From assembly GCA_963970005.1 (NCBI GenBank), contig CAXAMN010026794.1:62001-126000 (forward strand): a DNA stretch of 64,000 nucleotides, read 5' to 3'. Source of the stretch: Durusdinium trenchii. Taxonomy: Eukaryota; Sar; Dinophyceae; Suessiales; Symbiodiniaceae. Below the pieces are notes generated by a model. It saw only the letters and a list, made by a program, of their open reading frames with translations, searched no databases and was not told the origin of the DNA. Below are positions 25,701 through 32,612 of this stretch, piece by piece; positions within the stretch are counted from its first letter, which is position 1, and the number at the start of each line of letters is the position of its first letter. Position numbers and translations under genes: made by a program.

Positions 25701-26968
25701 TGACAAGAGACATCGAGAGTAGAGTCCCGATTTCAGATCGTTTCAGTAGGTTTGCCAAAAAAAATAGTGCCTTATTACACATCAATAATGCATGCCACCG
25801 GGGTACCACCGTCACATCCAGCGGGCGCAGTTTGTTCCATCCAGTAGGTGCTCGATGTGGATGACGGCTTGCGTTGACCTGGAGTGAGTGGGTTTGGGGC
25901 CTGAGGGGCAAAGGGAAGAGATGAAGAGGGTCACAAGGAAAGTGACAAGTAAAACAACTTCACTGCCTGAAGTGGAAGGGTCAGCTTCTTTGGTCTCCAC
26001 TTTCATAGTCACATCTGGACATGGTTCCTTGCGAGGGCTGAAGGAGGACACCAAAGGTCTAGCTATTAAGTTTCTTGTTTATGAGAAGTGCAGGCAAAAT
26101 GGCTCTTGCGGGCCTCATCAGGCTCAACCACAGGGTCATGCTCCTCCTCATGTTCACTCTCATGACATTCTTCTTCACACTTATAACATTCATCATCTAG
26201 ATCATCAGGTTCTCCATCACCAACGTCACCCACAGCAGCAGATAGGTCAGAAGACGAGTTGCCTGAGGTTTAAATCAACAACAGGGTAAACTCAATCATG
26301 ATACCTGGTGCACATACCGGAAAGTGTGATGTGCAGCCAATTTGCCACTCCGACCACGTAGGCTGTTCAGGGGGAATTGGGATGTCGGCAGCTTCCATGA
26401 TGGCTCTGATTTGAGGTTCCCGTGGACGATGACCCCGTTTAATCGCACGGGAGGCACAATAGACCAAGTTTCTCAGGATCCATGCCTCGCAACTGACTTC
26501 ATCGCCTTAGCATACCAACCCCCGACCCACATCAACCCACTATATGGAGCTATAACTTACCATGACAGCAAATTCTGTTTCAATTGAACTTCAACAAATC
26601 TAAATAAGACCCCAGCGGGTTGGTAATTTCTTTCCCCGTGGGCGGGCAAAATTCAGAAAGAGTTCAACGGCATCAGATAGTTCTGCCAAGGCTGGTCGCA
26701 TTCCTTGGCTAATGCTCGCATGAGCCATACATAAAATGATGTAGCCTGGAACAACAAAGAACTTACACCAAAAACATGTGTTTGCAGCTTATGTTCCAAG
26801 GTGTTGAACCACTGGAATGAGTGCTTGGACGTTCTGGCAGACCTCTTTCCGGTTCATGACTTTGTTGTTCTCTACCTTTGCCAACACCCCTGTAGCAGCA
26901 AGTTCAACCAAAGACGTGGCTGATTGCCACGCTTTGACAAGATCTCGCACAACTTCCGAGTGTGCCAT
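12731..26968 (-). CDS. Very large multi-exon gene, dinoflagellate-type multidomain protein
   Basis: At least 30 exons can be read on the minus strand; blocks are listed separately. Order in the protein: acidic/coiled N-terminal region, Lys/Ala-rich linker, methyltransferase-like core, 'CYPAGFGD' region, coiled coil, Pro-rich linker, 'LNRYFTPK' and 'NPIHGDEE' region, Gly/Ser-Lys linker, Cys/His-bearing segment, then a large C-terminal region ending in 'CWSDEDFIGKVSR'. Donors are GT, GC or GA, and acceptors almost always AG|G. Codon phase agrees at nearly every junction tested, and I saw no stop inside the joined exons, so it looks like a live or very recently live gene. From memory it matches a multicopy Symbiodiniaceae family of unknown function. 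The 5' end is uncertain: ATG 26968 has an in-frame TAG six bases upstream, so it is either a true start or lies just behind an acceptor. It may be a domesticated or mobile-element protein. Confidence 0.7.
13321..13414. repeat. Tandem duplication, about 55-bp period
   Basis: The block starting CGTTCTAAGTTTCTG at 13321 is repeated from 13376 (CGTTCAAGTTTCTG), each copy followed by CATGTTGGATGGT. There are only two copies. It lies between exons of the large minus-strand gene. Confidence 0.7.
13836..15277 (-). CDS. Large gene: long C-terminal exons
   Basis: Exons, in order of translation: 15277-14764 (RISELAKRGNLDKGTANSSR, then IPIMLHGDEGRGQ and LLVVSYQPLLG), 14630-14498 (NTFTTRLLFTVL ... MTEGIE), 14408-14259 (FVGCKGDWPFLRSVYKLRTG then CHIC), 14176-13836 (IQIDLAHTYAIAGWGKDEVA and KEWCRENKKTT). 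Junction phases agree (2, 0, 0). Donors are GA at 14763 (ATCA|GAACC), GC at 14497 (GAG|GCCC), GT at 14258 and GA at 13835 (CAA|GATTAC). The repeated pattern 'HGDEGR', 'VGxKGDWxxLR' and 'DLAHTYxIAGxGKD' is, to my memory, typical of this dinoflagellate family. No catalytic function is known to me for it. Confidence 0.7.
15337..16101 (-). CDS. Large gene: Gly/Ser-Lys linker and Cys/His segment
   Basis: Exon 16101-15985 encodes GSGSGKPKAKAKPKAKKSPK, a flexible basic linker. Exon 15936-15767 follows in phase and carries RCHKVGDASC and LLCMMCEIPQW, a set of Cys and His that could bind metal. A further exon of about 15,605-15,497 (THYEVHLQKVLAP ... KAFPK) and exon 15424-15337 (ATARDVVIQAKLTEK) lead into the next block. 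One small exon between 15,767 and 15,605 (perhaps VLVPYGQLCQ near 15,700) could not be phased. Donors include GA at 15984 and 15766. Confidence 0.55.
16395..17349 (-). CDS. Large gene: NPIHGDEE region and helical exons
   Basis: Exon 17349-17187 reads MLAKAWDWAKSNG and NPIHGDEEIYIV, then an acidic tail. Exon 17126-16986 is Ser/Gly/Ala rich (DDAGSLLDSDIPS). Exon about 16826-16726 is a basic helix (EVLGRKIDRIDSEKDW), and exon 16499-16395 another helix (ALLEGQLEKMRSLYDGL). Lengths fit the phases (163, 141, 101 and 105 nt). The acceptor of the second exon has a textbook pyrimidine tract ending GCAG|G (17127). Donors are GA at 17186, 16725 and 16394. The acceptor of the third exon is AG|T, less usual here. 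Confidence 0.65.
17441..18354 (-). CDS. Large gene: Pro-rich linker and LNRYFTPK exons
   Basis: Exon 18354-17847 encodes a low-complexity Pro/Glu linker with a duplicated unit (PTPKEPESPIVIEP, PTPKEPEALVG). Exon 17748-17663 reads LNRYFTPKAGGQLKCSPEAL, and exon 17591-17441 reads FLEHGNFNLLEMAIKKK then a Trp-Tyr-Thr segment. Phases agree at both joins, and the next exon restores AAG across a GA donor (CCAA|GACAC at 17440). Donors: GA at 17846, GC at 17662 (CAGC|GCCC) and GA at 17440. The basic FTPK segment followed by an amphipathic helix recurs, from memory, in the related family proteins. Confidence 0.7.
18511..18773 (-). CDS. Large gene: coiled-coil exons
   Basis: Exon 18773-18657 (117 nt, 39 codons) reads MTDRLHSAETLCYG ... 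KRELEEKIK. Exon 18583-18511 continues ASQERISALRRRMSNQ and joins the Pro-rich exon at 18354 in phase. Heptad-like spacing suggests a coiled coil. Upstream there may be an 11-nt microexon at 18815-18805 (CTGCAG|GG...TTG|GTAAGT), but the intron to 18773 would then be only 31 nt. Alternatively, a longer exon with a one-base frameshift would read IFGKLDKLEKFV. I cannot decide between these. Confidence 0.55.
18905..18958. repeat. Short minisatellite, about 20-bp unit, 3 copies
   Basis: GCCTCGTTGCGGCTTTTTGC-like units repeat three times with small differences. The array lies in an intron of the large minus-strand gene. Confidence 0.7.
19137..19614 (-). CDS. Large gene: CYPAGFGD exon and two short exons
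   Basis: Exon 19614-19402 (213 nt) begins G|TGC TAT CCA and reads CYPAGFGDALRNAFENHLG ... MGDLWIDADLLPAMKY, ending at the strong donor CTAAG|GTAAGG. Exon 19324-19267 reads IPHEWQSTIQEFVRVYETE and exon 19191-19137 reads VLGDPVLRVEYNELVMCE. Phases agree (2, then 0). The acceptor of the first exon (CCCAG|GTGCT) lies inside the target-site duplication of the adjacent LINE. The exon therefore starts directly beside the element's CA-rich tail. Confidence 0.75.
19605..19619. repeat. 15-bp target-site duplication, 3' copy of inner LINE
   Basis: TGGATAGCACCTGGG here is identical to 21746-21760. The flanking bases differ on both sides, so the repeat is exactly 15 bp. In minus-strand sense it contains CCCAG|GTGCTATCC, the splice acceptor and first exon bases of the host gene. 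Confidence 0.85.
19620..21745 (-). mobile_element. 5'-truncated LINE (RT C-terminal part + RNase H)
   Basis: 2,126 bp lie between perfect 15-bp duplications. In minus-strand sense the element starts inside the reverse transcriptase gene (just before GLLQGCPLS), so the endonuclease, ORF1 and RT motif A are missing. It has about 200 bp of 3' UTR and ends in an alternating CA tract (plus strand GTGTGTGT, 19,620-19,632) instead of poly(A). 5' truncation and a duplicated target are the expected marks of target-primed reverse transcription. The element lies in the same orientation as the host gene, at the edge of one of its exons. Confidence 0.85.
19833..21745 (-). pseudogene. LINE ORF2 remnant: reverse transcriptase and RNase H
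   Basis: Frame 1 (from 21,745 to about 21,174) has RT motif B (RGLLQGCPLS), the catalytic loop as VSVFIDDRTLW, and LSLNHSKCEL. Frame 2 (about 21,232-20,780) continues with a Trp-rich linker (LNKWQWQHISQSRF). Frame 3 (about 20,780-19,833) has a Cys/His motif (CACGREW ... HVTWHCPSC) and RNase H with VASDGSS, GAESVAVL, LLVCDNL and NKRADAKAQ, supplying the D-E-D-D residues. At least two frameshifts (near 21.2 and 20.78 kb) and the lost 5' half make it non-functional. Stop TGA at 19833. Confidence 0.8.
21746..21760. repeat. 15-bp target-site duplication, 5' copy of inner LINE
   Basis: Identical to 19605-19619. Before insertion this was the end of an intron and the first ten bases of the host exon (CCCAG|GTGCTATCC on the minus strand). 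Confidence 0.85.
21831..22984 (-). CDS. Large gene: methyltransferase-like core exons
   Basis: Exons: 22984-22890 (LGPYDFFELFAGRAAVSQR), about 22715-22664 (LTPMDNMSTSSMAM), 22615-22445 (GLFLAAPDCSSWGVPARGTS), 22346-22226 (NLLWVIEQPLNSLLVRHRRM), 22140-21978 (VYEQSFWMLLHGAPTSKRTT) and 21894-21831 (RGETRFVGTKELKSSQ). ELFAG + AVS resembles motif I of C5-cytosine methyltransferases, DCSSW the PCQ catalytic loop, and IEQP the ENV motif. Order and spacing are suggestive, but the target-recognition part is not recognisable, so activity is uncertain. Donors are GT at 22663, GA at 22444 (CCCG|GAAG), GT at 22225, GA at 21977 (CCTG|GAAC) and GC at 21830 (CCCA|GCCG). Phases agree throughout. Confidence 0.7.
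23721..25039 (-). CDS. Large gene: Lys/Ala/Glu-rich linker exon
   Basis: One long open exon follows a GT-AG intron (25152-25040, 113 nt). The donor GCCG|GTGTC and acceptor CTGAG|GC GTG join in phase 1. The product is of low complexity: Pro/Glu-rich with a near-repeat (SEPAQKPLQSSESGAKPEG / SEPAQEPLQSAESGTKPER), then KAKAK/AKKR-rich segments with SKP and SKA units, then AAYHKAKVAALKNGLDEES. Such basic disordered linkers are common in dinoflagellate proteins and fit a nuclear or nucleic-acid-associated protein, but that is inference. The exon end is uncertain: a GC donor just before the in-frame stop at 23721 (near 23,738) is possible. Confidence 0.65.
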
Positions 26969-27260
26969 GAGCTAGGCACCGATACTATGCTAGCAAAAGA
27001 TTTGGCCCAGCTTCCCCCAAATGGCTGCAACAACAAATCAGTGGTGCGCAGAGTCACACAAATATGGTTTCAACAAATTCCAGCGCAGCCCCCTTGTTTG
27101 TTTGCCCGTGTTTGCCTGTTATCTTGACATCTCCCAGGCAATTGTCATAGAGTACCTGGTGGCGTGCACAGCGCTCGAATGGGTGGTCACGGAGATGCGT
27201 GTGGTGGACGGGGGTAAGGCGCACAGCAGGATGTTGAAGATATCCCTTAAGATCCCTCAA
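25153..27260 (-). CDS. Large gene: N-terminal exons
   Basis: Candidate exons: about 27,260-27,140 (GYLQHPAVRLTPVHHTHLRD; weak), 26968 to about 26,795 (MAHSEVVRDLVKAWQSATSL), 26745-26611 (AHASISQGMRPALAELSDAV), 26505 to about 26,306 (IKRGHRPREPQIRAIMEAAD), 26263 to about 26,117 (acidic, with DDECYKCEEECHESEHEEEH), about 26,040-25,955 (KEPCPDVTMKVETKEAD), and one ending at 25153 (EFLKEEELAIQLLQEELAMV, then Lys-rich). The 26611/26505 join restores a Gly codon. The coiled-coil stretch is rich in Glu/Leu. The intron between 26,306 and 26,263 would be only 42 nt, so that edge may be wrong. Confidence 0.5.
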
Positions 27261-27324
27261 GGATCGATGAGCTCCCGTAGGCAGAGCAAAAATGGCTCCA
27301 GTGGACGGCAGCTGACATGCTCAA

Positions 27325-27408
27325 ATAAGAAAAACGTTCGTTCTAAAAAAAAGCGCTCGTTCTGAAAAGAACGCTCGTTCTATCATGAAACGCTCGTTTT
27401 GGTGATTA
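27325..27408. repeat. Degenerate CGCTCGTTCT repeat
   Basis: Four imperfect units (ACGTTCGTTCT, GCGCTCGTTCT, ACGCTCGTTCT, ACGCTCGTTTT) separated by A-rich spacers. The block lies just upstream of the large minus-strand gene and resembles the block at 12,560-12,662 on its other side. Confidence 0.65.
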
Positions 27409-28287
27409 GTGCTACGAATAGGCAAAGAGGCAGATACTTCTGCTCGTTGGAAGTTCCAGGACTATTATAGTACAATAGAACGGGGCCTCCCAGGGGGAGA
27501 TGTGAAGTTCAAAGGGGATGCTAGCAAAACCATTTGAGAAGTCTAGTGCCTCTTTCTTTGTGAGTCAAAAGGTGCCCCACGTCCCAACGAGTTACACACC
27601 CTTCTTTGAGGCTTCGGGAGGACCTCTGCACAATTGGAGTCCATCCTGCAAGATTCTTTTTGCAGAGTGAGTTCGCTAGTTTGTTGAGCTTTGGGAAAAA
27701 GTAAGGGTGCCTCCCAAAGGTCAGGAAGAACCGAGGAGCACTGGCTGAGGTGAGATTCCTGAGTGTTCACCACTGTTTGAACTTTTCCTTACTTTTGGTG
27801 CAAAATCATGGTCTTCCCAGTTCCCGAAGAGCTAGCTCCCCGGCGCCCTCTTGCTAGGGCAGGGTGCTCAAAGTGTGGGGATGTGCAAGGAATTGGTTGA
27901 GGCACGTTGGGCACGGTTTGTTGTTATTGTTGTATTGTTGTCGTCGTCGTCAGTACGCCCTTTCTCATGAACCCACTGCAAGTCGAGCATTTGTTCAGGG
28001 ACGCGCAACGCAGTGTCAGGCGACCTCAAGCGAAAAGTGTGCTTGATGTGCTTGACATCGACGGTGGTAAAAGCCAAACCGTTTAGTGAGCCGAACACCT
28101 ATGTGCCATCCATGGGACTCCAAGGTGCTGCCAATCTGCCAGCACCTGGTTTCTTTTGCTTTCCATGCTCTTGATATCTTGAGATTTTGATCCTTCCGTT
28201 TCTTTTTTCCCTGGAATCTTGACCTAGTCACTACTTGGAATCTTCTGTCCTTTTTGCACTTCCGTTTCTTCTTTCTCCTAATCGCCA

Positions 28288-28523
28288 CCTGGATCTTCCA
28301 ACGACCAAAAAATTATGGGTAGTTTTGGTTATTGACCCGGTTTTCCGCGCAAACGCCCGCAAATCAGCGCAACCGACAAAACGACCGCAAATTAGCACAA
28401 AACGCGCGCAAAAAACCAGCAAACGACCACAAAAATCCACAAAATAACGCAAAACAAACAAAACGACCAAAACGACCATAAAACCAAAACAACCATATTT
28501 TTTTGGTAGTTGGAAGGTCCAGG
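28288..28523. repeat. 236-bp element with 31-bp terminal inverted repeats
   Basis: The left arm 28288-28318 (begins CCTGGATCTTCCAAC) and the reverse complement of the right arm 28493-28523 (CCTGGACCTTCCAAC...) match at 28 of 31 positions. The interior is a strand-biased A/C-rich stretch with repeated AACGACC/AAAACGACC units and no G-rich counterpart. It looks like a MITE or hairpin element. I could not find an obvious target-site duplication at the edges. Confidence 0.6.
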
Positions 28524-30800
28524 CAGTTTCTTTCCCCGGTCTAGCCAGCTGTCGTGTTCTGAAGTCCTGCGACGACTTCGTCGCGCCGTTTCTGCAGGTG
28601 CTTCGAGTCTTGAGACCACCCGAGCGACCCTGCGGAGCGACCCTCATCGACCATTCCGTTTGGGACACCCCCGACGCGCAGGTTCCAAAAGCCAAGGAAT
28701 TGCGGTGGCCTCGGTGGGAGAGACGAGAGACGAGAGGAATTGCGGTGGTTTGTGCTCCGGAAAGGCGCTTGGAATCAGACGCGTTGATAGCATCGTCAAG
28801 AGTCTTCAAGTAGATAGTACACATGATCAAATGATATCAAATGCATCTTGTATTCATCACAATATGACATCAGTTGCGACATGAGTCATATGACCATGTC
28901 CCTGCTCTCTTGACGTCTTCAATTCTTAGGTAGCTGTGTTGTCAACATCTGCGTTTTTCTGGCAGGTAGACCTTGGTAGTCCATTGTGATTCTTGTGTGG
29001 TGAAGCAGTGTCCCCGTTCACCAACATCGCCAAGTGTCTCGAGGTCGGCTTAACCCTGGAGCGCAGGTGTTAGTCGTATTTACATGTTTTTACTCAAGGG
29101 CTGTTTGACAGGTATCCTCTTACTTGAACAATAGCCATATCATTCCATAGCCACTTTTCGACCGAAGTGTCCCAAGCGAGACACCCCGAGGTTTGAGACG
29201 GCCAGTGACATCGTAGGCGCCCCAAACCCGGCAAAGCAGCTGCCAAACTTGTGCCCAGTCGAGCGTGCAAAGGGGAAGAAAACCAAGAGAGACACCCGGA
29301 TAGTAAAGAAACCATGTTGTATACGATATGTAATGATATATTATGATAGATAAGATTAGAGGATATATCGGTGCTGTCCTATCCAACTCCAATTGGAGGC
29401 TTGAGCGTTGTGAAGAGAATCTACGAGTTCTACAGATCTGGATTGTAAGGCATTCATGTTAAGGCCCTTTTTGCTGTGCGACGAGACAAAAGAACCATCG
29501 CTGTGGGGGAAATGGGCCATTGTGGACTAAAGACAAACCAATCGATCCGGCTCCAGCTCATTAATACTCGAAAGCCTTTTGATCAGGTGTACCTTCACGA
29601 TTGGTCGAACCAGAATCAATTTCCACCATTGAAAGAGGGGAAGTTCAGACACCTTTTGCTTTTCTCCTTTCTCATGCACTTGCTCGAATGGCCATGGCAA
29701 TCAATTGGTGGACGAGGTCACAGGTACAGCCTCCAGGCTCGGTGCGCCGAACCGCAGGTTATGACCTTCTGGACTGCTGCGTCAACGGCCCAAAGGAGGA
29801 CCTGGGCCGGTTTGGGATCGGCCATCGGCGGCCCGTTTTGGACTCTGAAGGCCCGAACGTTCGACTCCGCATGATCCGAATTGGAGTCAATTACGATAGA
29901 CATGGGACATGAGTATGAACCAAACCCCATCTGAAGTCCTTTTCGGGTACCAATCCTTCTTTTGATGCGTCCCTCCGTATACCCAGATTCTTCCATGCCA
30001 CACTCCTTTTCCATGCCGCACATCCTGATCATTGATGCCACACACTCCGCACATCCTCATGGCACTTGGGCACTCCCACCCGGCAGTCCCTCGAGGAGTT
30101 GGATCGGACTGCGGTCTCGCAGCCTGCTATCTTCGTGGCATCCATGGTGTGGGTCTTCGTCGTGTTGGGATCGGAGGGACCGGACCCGTCGTTTGAGGTC
30201 AATGACGAGGGGAACCCTTCATGAGTGGGGGTGTCAAAGTCTTCATGAGAAGCCAACTGAATTTGTGTGAAGAACTACATCTCTGCTCGGCGTGAAGTGT
30301 TGAGCCAGTCCAAAACGGATCCGAGATGATACATCGAAGGAGATATTTCGAGATCTGTGGCGTGGAGTTTGGTTGGTCCGGCTTCCTGAAGGTTTGACCC
30401 CCTGGGACTTTATAGCTCTGGAGGTCCGGCCCTTTTTGTGCTGCACCGGGCCAAGGAGATCGAACAGCCTGGCAGAGCCCTGAAGGGACCCTTCTGATGT
30501 CGTGGAATGGATTTTTAGTCTTTAGTTCTGCTTGTGGATGTTTGTAATTTTTTCAATTATGTTTGAACGTAACGTTCAATCTGATGCCTCCTTGGATTCC
30601 ATAATGTTCCACGTACCTTCCCATGATTGGTGCTCTTCGGTCCAACTGGTGCTCTTGGGATGCACCTGTCACTAGCGATGCCCTTGTTACTAGTAGCGAT
30701 GCTCTTGGCTTGAGTTTCGAGGTCAGATCAACCCCGCTCATCACCTCCCTGCGCGTTTCACACAGCGTGCGCGCACGTGAGCCGGACACGCGCGGTGCAG
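28524..30800. other. No convincing gene
   Basis: Open frames near 28,560-28,810 and 29,601-29,912 (+) have protein-like composition but no recognised family and no phase-matched partners. I leave them uncalled. Confidence 0.4.
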
Positions 30801-30920
30801 GCAGCCGTGGAGAAGCTCCGCGCCGAGGGTGGTGAAGATGCCATTGAGGAGGCCACTGTGGCCGGGACGCCTAGGGTGGAGAAAGTATGGGGGGAGAACA
30901 AGCCGGCGAGCCGCATATAG
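30801..30920 (+). CDS. Exon, Glu/Ala-rich, unknown protein
   Basis: After GGTGCAG|GCAGCC the frame reads AAVEKLRAEGGEDAIEEATV then GTPRVEKVWGENKP. It either ends at a GTATGG donor (about 30,894) or runs to TAG at 30918-30920. The clean acceptor with AG|G, high third-position GC and helical composition support a real exon. No family is recognised and no neighbouring exon could be phased to it. Confidence 0.45.
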   Translation, partial: AAVEKLRAEGGEDAIEEATVAGTPRVEKVWGENKPASRI

Positions 30921-32556
30921 CCGCATGAGGTCAGACTCTGTGGTCACAGATGGCGGCCTTCGAATCATAGGAGGACATCCCAGGAAGCTCCATCATCGGT
31001 AGCGGTAGCACGCGGTAGCTATGTTTACAGATGTGGGAGGCCCTTTCGAACGTTCCGCTTTTGGTGGTGCTTTCCAGCAGGGGGCGCTCGTGATGTCCTT
31101 AGTGCTTTCCAGTATTTTCTCGATTTGTTCTGCCTTTTGCCGGTGCACCCCATTAGAGATTGCCCCATTCACTTCCTCTTAATCATAGATCGGGCCTGGT
31201 TCGGGGGCCCTCCATTTTCACAAGCAATCCATGGAACTGAACATTAGCTCGAGATCTTTCGCTCTTTGATGCAGACTCCATGGAACTTCACGATTTGACC
31301 GCTTGCTGAGGCCATGAGCTTGTCGCTGGGAGAGTACAGCACGCTGGCTGAGGGGTTGGATCAGTTGGATCAGATGGGAGGCATCAGACTGGGCTCGGCC
31401 AAAACCAACACACACTGGTTATGAACATGATGGAACGGGGCCCTCATGTTAAGTTTTAAGCGACACTTCTCTTGAAAGAACAGCGATATATATATATATA
31501 TCATATATTAGAATACAACAGAGGTGGCCATCAGACTGATGCATATTGCTTTGGTGATGGTGATGGTGCCATAGACACACCAAAAGCAGGCAGCCCAACT
31601 GTGACAGCCCACTGAATAAAGGGGAACTCAGAGGTGAGCATTATTTGTCGTGCCAGTGGAAGAGCTTTTGGACATGTGTGCGTGCTGAAAAGCCTCACCG
31701 GTTTCATACTATCATACTATGTCACTATGTGCCAGCCACCTCAGACCCAGTGCCGCGTTCTTTCGATTGGTCGGGTGGTATGGCGGTATGGGGGGATTGG
31801 GTGAGATATACAGAAACCATTTTACGGATGGGCAAAACATACTTGTTACTGGTAGCCTGGCACTCATTGTCCATGGTTCCCTATCTTCAAACATCATTGA
31901 TGTGGGGGAGATACTTAAAAGCATGTTCGATAACTGCCCTCCACACACTTTCACTGGGACATCGCCATCATAAACCAACCCGTCTCTTGTTCCAGTCACT
32001 GTCCATGTTCCTCGGTGCCCCATCCAGATCAAGGTGCTTTGAGTTTCGCCGGTGCCTTGAGTTGGGAGGCCCATCTTTGCGAGCCCAGGGCGGCCGAATC
32101 TGAGGTGGAACATCCAGGTGGCCTCATGATCTGTAGCGATGTTTAAACACTTTTGACTTTTGTTGGTTTAGTATATATATATAGTTATATATATATATTG
32201 TTTGTTATCTAAGTATATATGTTTTTGGGGGGTTGCCAATAGAAAGCTGAATGAACTATGTTCTCACTGTATGATGTGCCCCTATTTTTGTTTGACAAAC
32301 AGAGGACAGTTGGTGCCTTTCCACCTTTCCACATACATGGAGCTGCTGTGGCCCTTCTGTTTTCTCCGCGATTCCTGGGATCTTATGGATTGGACAGGCC
32401 TAGGCCTACGGGTGCTGTACGTCAAACAAACAGGGCTTTATATAACAGGTTCGGGCCAGTTGGTTGGGGGTTGCTGAAAAGATAGCATCCAGCAAGTGGC
32501 ATCATAGCAGATGCTTCTATATTTGATAGATCTTCACATGGCACCTCTGTGTGTTG
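30921..32556. other. No convincing gene; AT microsatellites
   Basis: Contains (AT)n tracts near 31,490 and 32,170-32,215. A + strand open frame at 31,719-31,973 (ILVTGSLALIVHGSLSSNII) has protein-like composition but no support from splice sites. Nothing else is recognised. Confidence 0.4.
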
Positions 32557-32571
32557 TCATGGGAAAAGAAG
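32557..32571. repeat. 15-bp target-site duplication, 3' copy of full-length LINE
   Basis: TCATGGGAAAAGAAG, identical to 38107-38121. The next plus-strand bases are the T-run of the element's poly(A) tail. Confidence 0.9.
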
Positions 32572-32584
32572 TTTTTTTTTTTTT
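32572..32584 (-). other. LINE poly(A) tail
   Basis: 13 T on the plus strand directly between the target-site duplication and the 3' UTR, 28 bp after the RNase H frame's stop codon (TAG at 32613-32615 in minus sense). It marks the 3' end of the reverse-transcribed RNA. Confidence 0.85.
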
Positions 32585-32612
32585 CCTAAGCAACACCATC
32601 AAAACCGAAGCT

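Noticed and set aside
28560-28813. Plus-strand exon candidate (LRVLRPPERPCGATLIDHSV)
   Set aside because: No clear acceptor or donor pair and no family; it could be chance in GC-rich DNA.
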